Assembly (NCBI RefSeq): GCF_044759095.2
Contig: NZ_JBIYSM020000051.1
Span: 1 to 25,628, forward strand
DNA length: 25,628 bases
Source: JBIYSM02 sp044759095
GTDB lineage: Bacteria > Bacillota > Bacilli > Brevibacillales > Brevibacillaceae
Direction: 5' to 3'
Shown: piece after piece, positions 8,052 to 14,198 of the stretch
Numbering within the stretch: position 1 is the first letter of the stretch
Layout of the letters: each line of letters opens with the position of its first letter
The notes under the pieces: generated by a model
Database searches by the model: none
What the model was told of the DNA's origin: nothing
What the model saw: the letters and a program-made list of their open reading frames with translations, nothing else
Made by a program: the position numbers and the translations under genes

Positions 8052-8917
8052 GATCCGCTCGCCTCCGCTTCCACCAGGTGCAGTCGCTTCACTTCTTCAA
8101 CAATTTCCTCTTTGTGAATGAGAGTGGGAGAAAAAGCCGGGTGCTGCCGGTGAACCAGCGAGGCAATCCGGCTGGCGTCCGGCACACCCAGGTGCAGGTC
8201 GCTCAGAAATTCCTGTCGGGCGAAAACGTCGCGCGGTGTGCCCTCCAATACGATTCGCCCCGCCTCCATCACGATCACCCGGTCCGCTTCCGCCACTTCC
8301 GACATGTGGTGCGTCACCGTAACGATCGTCATGCCCTCGCGATGCAGCTTTTTTATGACGGAGAGGATTTCCTGGCGACCGTAGCTGTCCAGCATGCTGG
8401 TCGCTTCGTCCAAAACGATGCACTCCGGTTTCATGGCAAGAATGCCGGCGATGGCAATCCGCTGCTTCTGCCCCCCAGAGAGGTGATGCGGCGGCCGGTG
8501 GCGAAATTCGGTCATCCCCACCGCAGTGAGAGCACTCTCTACCCTTTCTCGCATCTCCTGCGGAGGAATGCCGATGTTTTCCAACCCGAACGCCACATCG
8601 TCCTCCACGATTGTTGCGACGATCTGGTTGTCAGGATGCTGGAACACCATACCCACCCGGCTGCGGATATCTCGCATGTGAGCCTTGTCCCTGGTGTTCA
8701 TGCCGTGCACCCAGACATCACCCGACTCCGGAGTAAGGATGCCGTTGAGATGTTTGGAGAGCGTAGACTTTCCGGAACCGTTGTGGCCGATAATCGCGAG
8801 GTATTCCCCGGGATAAACCTGCAGGGAAACCTCATGAAGCACCGGGATGCGCTGCGCCTGATTTACTTGATAGGAAAACGAGATGCCTTCCACCCGGATA
8901 ATAGGCTCGTTGGCCAT
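8048..8917 (-). CDS. ecfA1: ECF transporter ATPase EcfA1
   Basis: This 289-residue partner ATPase of EcfA2 has Walker A GHNGSGKST (44-52), Q-loop VFQHPDNQI (91-99), signature LSGGQ (146-150) and Walker B CIVLDE (166-171). The glutamate is followed by ATSMLDS rather than the PTAGLDP of EcfA2, the usual difference between EcfA1 and EcfA2. It begins 19 nt after the SDR stop, with a G-rich Shine-Dalgarno just upstream of the ATG. The genes order as SDR, ecfA1, ecfA2, ecfT, S component, so the transporter is embedded between the oxidative enzymes and the hydrolases of the same transcript. Confidence 0.95.
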   Translation of the reverse strand: MANEPIIRVEGISFSYQVNQAQRIPVLHEVSLQVYPGEYLAIIGHNGSGKSTLSKHLNGILTPESGDVWVHGMNTRDKAHMRDIRSRVGMVFQHPDNQIVATIVEDDVAFGLENIGIPPQEMRERVESALTAVGMTEFRHRPPHHLSGGQKQRIAIAGILAMKPECIVLDEATSMLDSYGRQEILSVIKKLHREGMTIVTVTHHMSEVAEADRVIVMEAGRIVLEGTPRDVFARQEFLSDLHLGVPDASRIASLVHRQHPAFSPTLIHKEEIVEEVKRLHLVEAEASGS

Positions 8918-8936
8918 ACGCCCCCTCCCTTTCCCA

Positions 8937-9695
8937 TTAGATTCCTCTGCCGCCGTCCACGTTGACGATTTCGCCCGTGACCATTCGAGCCATGCCGCTG
9001 CACAGATAGAGCGCGGCGTCGGCGATGTCGTCGGGCTGGATCAGCGAACCGAGCGGCACACTGTTGATAAATATCTCTTTCGTTTCCTTCTCAATTTTTT
9101 CCTTGTCTCCGGACATAAATTTGCTGAGCATCGGCGTGTCGGCCGGCCCAGGATTAATCCCGTTCACCCGAATTCTCCAGGGCGCGAGCTCGATTGCCAG
9201 CGCCTTGGTCAGCATGATGGCCGCTCCTTTTGATGCGCAGTAGGCGTTTAAACCGGGGCGTGCCCGCACACCCGCGATGGAACACACGTTCACAATCACG
9301 CCCTGCCCGGCTTGCTTCATATGCGGAACGCAATACTTGGCGGTAAGGTAAATGGACTTGACGTTGACGTCCATGATGCGCTCCCATTGTTCCTCTGATA
9401 CTTCTTCAATCGGGGTAAAAGCCATGGGAACCCCGGCGCAGTTGACAACCGCGTCAACCCTTCCAAACCGTTCGATGGTTTGTGCGATCATTCCCTTCAC
9501 CTGATCTTCCTCTGCTACATTTCCCTCCACAATCAAGGTTTCCCCGGGGCACTCTTCTGCAGTCAGGCTGGCTACCTGACCGTTCAAGTCGGCAAGCACA
9601 ACACGTGCTCCCTCTTCAGAAAAGCGCCTTGCAATCGCTTTTCCAATTCCGGAAGCGGCACCCGTGACGATCGCTACTTTTTCACGAAGCAACAT
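8937..9695 (-). CDS. SDR family NAD(P)-dependent oxidoreductase
   Basis: A classical short-chain dehydrogenase of 252 residues. It has the cofactor motif TGAASGIG (11-18), an acidic residue after beta-2 (LADLNG) suggesting NAD preference, NCAG (85-88), and the tetrad Asn111, Ser139, Tyr152, Lys156 (YCASK). The C terminus GEIVNVDGGRGI is typical. The substrate cannot be read directly. Between an aldehyde dehydrogenase and a vitamin-type transporter, it is the natural candidate for oxidising an alcohol to the aldehyde used by that dehydrogenase, for example D-pantoate to aldopantoate (EC 1.1.1.106; inference). The gap from the ALDH stop is 15 nt. Confidence 0.92.
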   Translation of the reverse strand: MLLREKVAIVTGAASGIGKAIARRFSEEGARVVLADLNGQVASLTAEECPGETLIVEGNVAEEDQVKGMIAQTIERFGRVDAVVNCAGVPMAFTPIEEVSEEQWERIMDVNVKSIYLTAKYCVPHMKQAGQGVIVNVCSIAGVRARPGLNAYCASKGAAIMLTKALAIELAPWRIRVNGINPGPADTPMLSKFMSGDKEKIEKETKEIFINSVPLGSLIQPDDIADAALYLCSGMARMVTGEIVNVDGGRGI

Positions 9696-9710
9696 GTCGG
9701 ATCCCCCGTT

Positions 9711-11156
9711 CTATTTGTTAAGATTCATTACCACCATGCGAAGCTCGGTCATTTCCTCAATGGCGTAGCGCGGCCCTTCTTTGCCCAATCCGCTGCTTTT
9801 GACACCGCCGTACGGCATGACATCGTTTCGATAGGTGGACACGTCGTTGATGATGACGCCGCCGTATTCCAATTCGCGAGCCGCTCGCATGGCGATGTTC
9901 AGGTCATGGGTGAAGATCCCTGCCTGAAGCCCGTAAGCAGATTGGTTGGCCACGGCAAACGCTTCATCGATGGTTCGATAAGGGATGATGGTGACGACCG
10001 GCGCAAACACCTCGAGGCAGTTCACTTTCATTTCTGGAGTGGTGTTGGACAGGACGGTCGGGTGAAACAGCGCCCCTTCCCGCTTGCCGCCGTGGAGCAG
10101 TTCCGCTCCCTGTGCCACGGCTTCCTGCACCCAGTTTTCCGCGCGATCCGCTTCACTCTCGCTTATCATTGGCCCGACGTCAGTGTCAGGCTCTTCCGGA
10201 TTGCCAACCTTTAACTCCCGGACGAGGCTCAGGTACTTTTCCGTAAATTCGTCAACCGCGCTTTCCTGAACGAGAATGCGCTGGACGGCGATGCACGCCT
10301 GACCCGCGTTGTGAAAGCTCCGCTGGGAAATGATGCGGGCAGCCTGCTCCAGATCGGCATCGGCATGAACGATATTGGGCGAGTTGTTGCCCAGTTCCAG
10401 AGATACCGGGCGCAGTCCGCTGCGCTGTTTGATGTAGGCCCCCACTTCCGAGGAACCGGTAAACGTGTACATCGCGATTCTCCGGTCATCGAGCATCCAG
10501 TCGCCTACCTGGCTGCCCGATCCGGTGACGATGTTGATGTGTCCTTTTGGCAGGCCTGCTTCCTCCAAAATCTCGACCAGTTGGAAGGAAGCAATCGGAG
10601 TGGCTGTCGCCGGTTTCAGCACGACGGTATTTCCCGCCGCGATGGCCGGCGCCACCTTGTGGGTGCTGAGCAGGAGCGGGTAGTTAAACGGCGTAATGGC
10701 CCCAATCACGCCTTTGGGGACACGGATCGCAAAACCAAAGCGATTTTCCGCTCCGGGCGTAGCGTGCAGCGGGACCATTTCACCGGTGATGCGCTTTGCT
10801 TCCTCGGCACAGAGGCGCAGTGTGTTGACGACGCGGTCCAGTTCCCCTTTGGCGTCTTTAACGGTTTTGCCCACTTCCCTGACGAGCGACAGTTCCAGCT
10901 CTTCCCGCCTTTTCTCGGCGATGCGGGACGCCCGAAGCAGGATTTCATAGCGTTGAAACGGCGTTAACCCGCTTTCCCGAAACACTTCCTGCGCATGCGT
11001 TACGGCAGCTTCCACGTGTTCCCGCCTTGCCTTGGCGATGGAGGCGATCACTTCGCCGGTGTATTTGTGGGTGACGGGAATCGTCTCGCCCGTTTCCACC
11101 CATCGGCCGTTTATGTACAAGCGGTAGTGCTGGACATTCGCTTTGGTTCCTTCCAT
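9711..11156 (-). CDS. NAD(P)-dependent aldehyde dehydrogenase
   Basis: The 481-residue protein is a complete ALDH: Asn158 in PFNYP, cofactor loop FTGSSEVG (232-239), general base Glu254 in LELGNNSP, and catalytic Cys288 in NAGQACIA. The ELGNNSP variant and the C-terminal GLGKEGPRYAIEEMTELRMVV place it near the lactaldehyde/glyceraldehyde/GapN-like ALDH group rather than the CoA-dependent methylmalonate semialdehyde group. It starts 3 nt after the TDH-type gene, with GGGGAGG 7 nt before the ATG. It should oxidise a hydroxy- or carboxy-aldehyde to the acid; in the proposed pathway aldopantoate to 3,3-dimethylmalate (inference). Confidence 0.93.
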   Translation of the reverse strand: MEGTKANVQHYRLYINGRWVETGETIPVTHKYTGEVIASIAKARREHVEAAVTHAQEVFRESGLTPFQRYEILLRASRIAEKRREELELSLVREVGKTVKDAKGELDRVVNTLRLCAEEAKRITGEMVPLHATPGAENRFGFAIRVPKGVIGAITPFNYPLLLSTHKVAPAIAAGNTVVLKPATATPIASFQLVEILEEAGLPKGHINIVTGSGSQVGDWMLDDRRIAMYTFTGSSEVGAYIKQRSGLRPVSLELGNNSPNIVHADADLEQAARIISQRSFHNAGQACIAVQRILVQESAVDEFTEKYLSLVRELKVGNPEEPDTDVGPMISESEADRAENWVQEAVAQGAELLHGGKREGALFHPTVLSNTTPEMKVNCLEVFAPVVTIIPYRTIDEAFAVANQSAYGLQAGIFTHDLNIAMRAARELEYGGVIINDVSTYRNDVMPYGGVKSSGLGKEGPRYAIEEMTELRMVVMNLNK

Positions 11157-11159
11157 GAT

Positions 11160-12236
11160 TCATCCTCCCCTTCGATAAAGTTGTTCGCGGATCGCTCCGC
11201 CCAGTTCCCGAGTCGTCGCCGAACCACCGATATCCGGAGTACGCACTTTGCCTTCCACCAAAACCGCTTCAATGCTGTCCAATACCAACTTCCCCAGCTC
11301 GCGATGCCCCAGGTGATCCAGCATCATGCTGATGCTCCAGATTTGTGCGATCGGATTGGCGATGCCTTTACCGGCAATATCCGGTGCCGATCCGTGAATC
11401 GGCTCAAACATGGAGGGATAGGTTTTCTCCGGATTGATGTTGCCTGATGGGGCCAACCCGAGTCCGCCGACGATGGCAGCTCCCAGATCGGTCAGGATGT
11501 CGCCGAACAGATTGCTTGCAACGACAACGTCGAACGATTCAGGCCTGCTGACGAAATAGGCAGTTAACGCATCAATGTGATAAAGCTTTGTATCCATTTG
11601 AGGGAACTGAAGGCTGACTTCCCTGACAATCTCATCCCAGAACGGCATCGAGTGATTTATGCCGTTTGATTTGGTCGCGGCTGTCACACGGGTTTTCCCT
11701 GTCTCGACGGCCAGCTTAAAGGCATAGCGGACGATTCGTTCCACCCCGTAGCGGGTAAACACGTTGTTTTGAACGGCCAGTTCGTACGGCGTTCCCGGAT
11801 GGAGTCGACCGCCCATGTTGGAGTATTCGCCCTCTGTATTTTCCCGCACCACCATGAAGTCCAGATCGTCATGCCGCTTGTAGCGCAGCGGACTCTCCAA
11901 TCCTTTCAGCAGCTTGATCGGCCGTAAATTTACGTACTGCTGAAACGCCCGCCGAATGGGTAGAATCAGCTCCCAGACAGAAACGTGGTCGGGTACTTCA
12001 GGAGAACCGACGGCCCCCAGCAAGATGACGTCAAACTCTCGCAGGATGTCCAGTCCGTTTTCCGGCATCATCCGCCCTTGTGTCGCATAATACTGGCAGT
12101 TCCACGGCAAAGAGCGTGTTTCAAAAGCGAGTCCGCCGTGGATCTCGGATACTGCTTTCAGCATTTTAAGCCCTTCCGCCATCACCTCCGGGCCGATCCC
12201 GTCTCCGGCGATGACCGCAACTGCGTAATGTTTCAT
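11160..12236 (-). CDS. Decarboxylating dehydrogenase, tartrate/D-malate dehydrogenase family
   Basis: This 358-residue enzyme belongs to the isopropylmalate/isocitrate dehydrogenase superfamily and should oxidise an (R)-2-hydroxy acid and lose CO2 from C3. Metal ligands Asp222 (YHIDALTAYF), Asp246 and Asp250, catalytic Lys189 (TKSN) and substrate arginines R95, R105 and R131 are present. IPIRRAFQQYVNLRP and VVRENTEGEYSNMGGR are typical of the TDH/D-malate subgroup rather than LeuB. I start it at ATG 12236, which has AGGAGC 7 nt upstream; a longer frame to 12350 would run across the sigma-54 promoter. First gene of the operon. In the pantothenate model it is 3,3-dimethylmalate dehydrogenase (EC 1.1.1.84), giving 2-oxoisovalerate (inference). 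Confidence 0.92.
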   Translation of the reverse strand: MKHYAVAVIAGDGIGPEVMAEGLKMLKAVSEIHGGLAFETRSLPWNCQYYATQGRMMPENGLDILREFDVILLGAVGSPEVPDHVSVWELILPIRRAFQQYVNLRPIKLLKGLESPLRYKRHDDLDFMVVRENTEGEYSNMGGRLHPGTPYELAVQNNVFTRYGVERIVRYAFKLAVETGKTRVTAATKSNGINHSMPFWDEIVREVSLQFPQMDTKLYHIDALTAYFVSRPESFDVVVASNLFGDILTDLGAAIVGGLGLAPSGNINPEKTYPSMFEPIHGSAPDIAGKGIANPIAQIWSISMMLDHLGHRELGKLVLDSIEAVLVEGKVRTPDIGGSATTRELGGAIREQLYRRGG

Positions 12237-12282
12237 CCTGGCTGCTCCTTTGCAATTTACTTGCTTTCGGCTTTCTCTCAAA

Positions 12283-12298
12283 TGCAAAGGTCGTGCCA
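12283..12298 (-). promoter_or_regulatory. Sigma-54 (-24/-12) promoter
   Basis: The minus strand reads TGGCACGACCTTTGCA, matching the sigma-54 consensus TGGCAC-N5-TTGCA without mismatch, including the invariant GG and GC at correct spacing. Transcription should start near 12272, giving a leader of about 35 nt to the ATG at 12236. It lies in the gap between the sigma-54 activator gene and its presumed target operon. Confidence 0.92.
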
Positions 12299-12349
12299 AA
12301 ACACTATCTTTTGAATATTCGGTCAAATAACATGGTGCTTTCGCCATCA

Positions 12350-12371
12350 TGTTGCAATCATGTGTGCAACA
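12350..12371. promoter_or_regulatory. Enhancer site 1 for the sigma-54 activator
   Basis: This is a perfect inverted repeat TGTTGCA-N8-TGCAACA, centred about 88 nt upstream of the predicted transcription start. That is the usual place and form for the binding site of a Fis-type helix-turn-helix of a sigma-54 activator. It shares the GTTGC half-site with the neighbouring site. Confidence 0.75.
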
Positions 12372-12374
12372 CTC

Positions 12375-12389
12375 GTTGCAAAAAGCAAC
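12375..12389. promoter_or_regulatory. Enhancer site 2 for the sigma-54 activator
   Basis: This is an inverted repeat GTTGC-AAAAA-GCAAC, centred about 110 nt upstream of the predicted start, ending 2 nt before the stop codon of the activator gene. Its half-sites match those of site 1 but the spacer is 5 rather than 10 nt between the same GTTGC/GCAAC cores, so the two sites may differ in affinity. The paired arrangement suits cooperative binding of an AAA+ activator. Confidence 0.7.
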
Positions 12390-12391
12390 AT

Positions 12392-13690
12392 TTACTCCTG
12401 AAATTTCTCGTGCTTTTTGATCTTCCTCCAGAGTGTGGTACGGTCCATTCCCAAAAGTTTGGCGGCTTCCCCTCTGTTGCCCTGTGTTTGCCTAAGGGCG
12501 TACTCTATCATCGTCCTTTCCGTGTCCTGCCGTCCGCCAAGGCGTCCGTTTCGTTCCAGCTTCTTGCTGAAAAACTTCACATCCGCTTCTCCCAACCGAT
12601 CGCTTCTGAACAAAAGCACCATGCGCTCCACAACGTTGCGCAGTTCCCTTACATTGCCTGGCCAATCATACTGCCGAAAACGTTGATACACGATGTCCTC
12701 GACGTTCACTCGCTTGTCTCCCCGGTCTTCGATTTCGCGGATGATCGCTTCGGTTAGAGCCGGAATATCCTGCAGGCGCTCCCGCAACGGAGGAAGTTCC
12801 AGCGTCAGTACATTAATCCGGTAGTACAAATCGGGACGAAACAGCTTGTCTGCAATTAACTGCTCCAACTCGCGATTGGTTGCCGCAACGATGCGCACAT
12901 CAACAGGGATTACCCGCTCACCGCCGATCCGGCGCACCTTTTTCTCCTGCAGGACGCGCAGCAGCAGCGCCTGAATCGGCAGAGACATCTCCCCGATCTC
13001 GTCGAGAAAAAGCGTCCCGCCGTGCGCCAGCTCGAACAGTCCGGGTTTTCCCCCTTTGCGGGCGCCGGTAAACGCCCCTTCATCGTAGCCGAAGAGTTCG
13101 CTCTCCAGCAGATTGCCTGGGAGCGCTGCGCAGTTGACGGCGACGAACGGACCGGTGGCGCGTGAACTGCTTAAATGAATGCCCTGGGCAAACAGTTCCT
13201 TCCCCGTGCCCGACTCGCCGAGAATCAGTACCGTTGCGTCCGTCCTGGCAAAGGTTTCGGCCATTTCCCTGGCCTCACGAATGGCTGGGGAATCCCCGAC
13301 GATGTCATCCAGCCGGTACTTCGCTTCCAGTCCGCTTTCGATGCTTTGCTTGCGGATGCGCATCTCCATCTTTTGAATGTCGGTAATCTCCTTGAAGGTG
13401 GAAACCGCTCCGACAATCGCACCGTCAACCACAATGGGCAGCCGGTTGATCACAATCTGCCGGTTCAGGACGGTGGCAATGTCCCCGATTTCCTTTTTGC
13501 CCGTCGCCAAAATTCTCAGCATATCGGACTGCGGGATGTATTTCGTAATCTTTTCTCCCACGATCCCGTTGGGAAGCCCCAAAATTTCCGTTGCGTTTTT
13601 ATTGACCAGCGTGATGTTGAAATGGCGGTCGATTGCGATGATTTCGTCGTGGGAGGCATCCAAAATCGCCTGTATGTGCGTGTTGTTCAT
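12392..13690 (-). CDS. Sigma-54-dependent transcriptional activator (PAS-AAA+-Fis)
   Basis: The 432-residue protein has an N-terminal PAS domain (about 1-110), a linker, the AAA+ domain (about 128-365) and a Fis-type helix-turn-helix (about 388-428). The AAA+ part has Walker A GESGTGKE (158-165), the sigma-54-contacting loop GAFTGA (205-210), Walker B GGTLFLDE (224-231) and WPGNVRELRN. There is no response-regulator receiver, PrpR-N or PTS domain, so the PAS domain is the only visible sensor and probably binds a small metabolite. Its ATG overlaps the stop of the upstream small membrane protein by 4 nt. It sits directly upstream of the enhancer sites and sigma-54 promoter, with no terminator between, so it is almost certainly the activator of the ten-gene operon. 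Confidence 0.95.
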   Translation of the reverse strand: MNNTHIQAILDASHDEIIAIDRHFNITLVNKNATEILGLPNGIVGEKITKYIPQSDMLRILATGKKEIGDIATVLNRQIVINRLPIVVDGAIVGAVSTFKEITDIQKMEMRIRKQSIESGLEAKYRLDDIVGDSPAIREAREMAETFARTDATVLILGESGTGKELFAQGIHLSSSRATGPFVAVNCAALPGNLLESELFGYDEGAFTGARKGGKPGLFELAHGGTLFLDEIGEMSLPIQALLLRVLQEKKVRRIGGERVIPVDVRIVAATNRELEQLIADKLFRPDLYYRINVLTLELPPLRERLQDIPALTEAIIREIEDRGDKRVNVEDIVYQRFRQYDWPGNVRELRNVVERMVLLFRSDRLGEADVKFFSKKLERNGRLGGRQDTERTMIEYALRQTQGNRGEAAKLLGMDRTTLWRKIKKHEKFQE

Positions 13691-13935
13691 GCCGGTGGCG
13701 AATCCCCTTCCTGTGCCCGCTCAACCAGTGCCGTCACCTCGGCAGGCGGCTTGCGGGATCGACGTTTCCGTTTGCTCCTTTTCTTGCGAAGAATGAACAG
13801 CGTAAACAGCATCAGCCCCAGTGTCATCAGCTGCAGCGGCTGCACCAGTTTGCTCTCCACCCAGCCGCTCATCCAGAGAAGCTGGCAGATTGTCGCTACA
13901 TATAGCAAGATGTTGGCCAATGTTTGGGCTTTCAT
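13687..13935 (-). CDS. Small membrane protein coupled to the sigma-54 activator, unknown function
   Basis: The 82-residue product is not recognised. Two hydrophobic stretches (about residues 6-26 and 32-50) are followed by a strongly basic cluster RKKRSKRKRRSRK (51-63) and a polar tail, so it is probably a two-helix inner-membrane protein with its charged C-terminal part in the cytosol. It is preceded by the strong Shine-Dalgarno GAAAGGAGG. Its stop overlaps the activator's start (ATGA), so the two are translated together. That coupling suggests a role in setting or sensing the signal for the activator, but this is inference. Confidence 0.75.
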   Translation of the reverse strand: MKAQTLANILLYVATICQLLWMSGWVESKLVQPLQLMTLGLMLFTLFILRKKRSKRKRRSRKPPAEVTALVERAQEGDSPPA

Positions 13936-14039
13936 CAGTCGCCTCCTTTCTTAAAGAGGATGTTTAAAAAGTCCGGGAAACATTGCCGTCGCATCTCGGT
14001 TGCGCTTTTTTAAACGCCCACTTACAACGTATCTGCCAA

Positions 14040-14076
14040 AAAACTCCCACCAGATAGACAGCCTGACAGGAGTTTT
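14040..14076 (-). terminator. Hairpin with T tract between the two operons
   Basis: An 8-bp stem AAAACTCC (14040-14047) / GGAGTTTT (14069-14076) reads on the minus strand as a stem followed by TTTTTTGG. It lies about 120 nt past the M20 carbamoylase stop, after the hairpin at 14154-14187, and would give a second stop for read-through before the activator gene. The long 21-nt loop weakens the case. Confidence 0.4.
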
Positions 14077-14153
14077 GGGGCACGCAACAAGTCTAGATCT
14101 GACGGGCAAATTCATCAAAGCTTTGTTTTTCTTACATTCTAGCAGAAAAGGAA

Positions 14154-14187
14154 GGAACCATCCATTTCCAATTGGGCAGGATGGTCC
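14154..14187 (-). terminator. Terminator of the DUF3311-SSS-amidohydrolase operon
   Basis: The minus strand has GGACCATCC pairing with GGATGGTTCC (nine pairs, one bulged T) around a 15-nt loop, followed by TTCCTTTTC. It lies 12 nt after the stop of the M20 carbamoylase gene, where the operon should end. Confidence 0.55.
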
Positions 14188-14198
14188 GTTTTATCCTG

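Larger units (their letters stand above)
2156..12298 (-). other. Predicted ten-gene sigma-54 operon (putative pantothenate catabolism)
   Basis: Ten consecutive minus-strand genes have gaps of -4 to 65 nt, one strong promoter and one terminator. The order from the promoter is TDH-type dehydrogenase, ALDH, SDR, EcfA1, EcfA2, EcfT, ECF S component, P1 hydrolase, M20 deacylase, MFS transporter. That is two transporters, two amide-cleaving enzymes and three dehydrogenases. The set maps one-to-one on uptake and degradation of pantothenate to beta-alanine plus 2-oxoisovalerate. No beta-alanine aminotransferase or branched-chain 2-oxoacid dehydrogenase is in the window, so later steps would be elsewhere. 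The operon structure is seen in the sequence; the substrate is inferred. Confidence 0.75.

Noticed and set aside
2198..12236. Reading the operon simply as tartrate or D-malate utilisation
   Set aside because: This explains the first enzyme and perhaps the MFS carrier but leaves the ECF vitamin transporter, the SDR, the ALDH and both amide hydrolases without a role; it is kept as the main alternative, not excluded.
12237..12350. N-terminal extension of the TDH-type dehydrogenase to 12350
   Set aside because: The extension would be translated from DNA that contains the sigma-54 promoter and part of the enhancer, and the extra residues do not fit the family, which begins near MKHYAVAVIAGDGIGPE.
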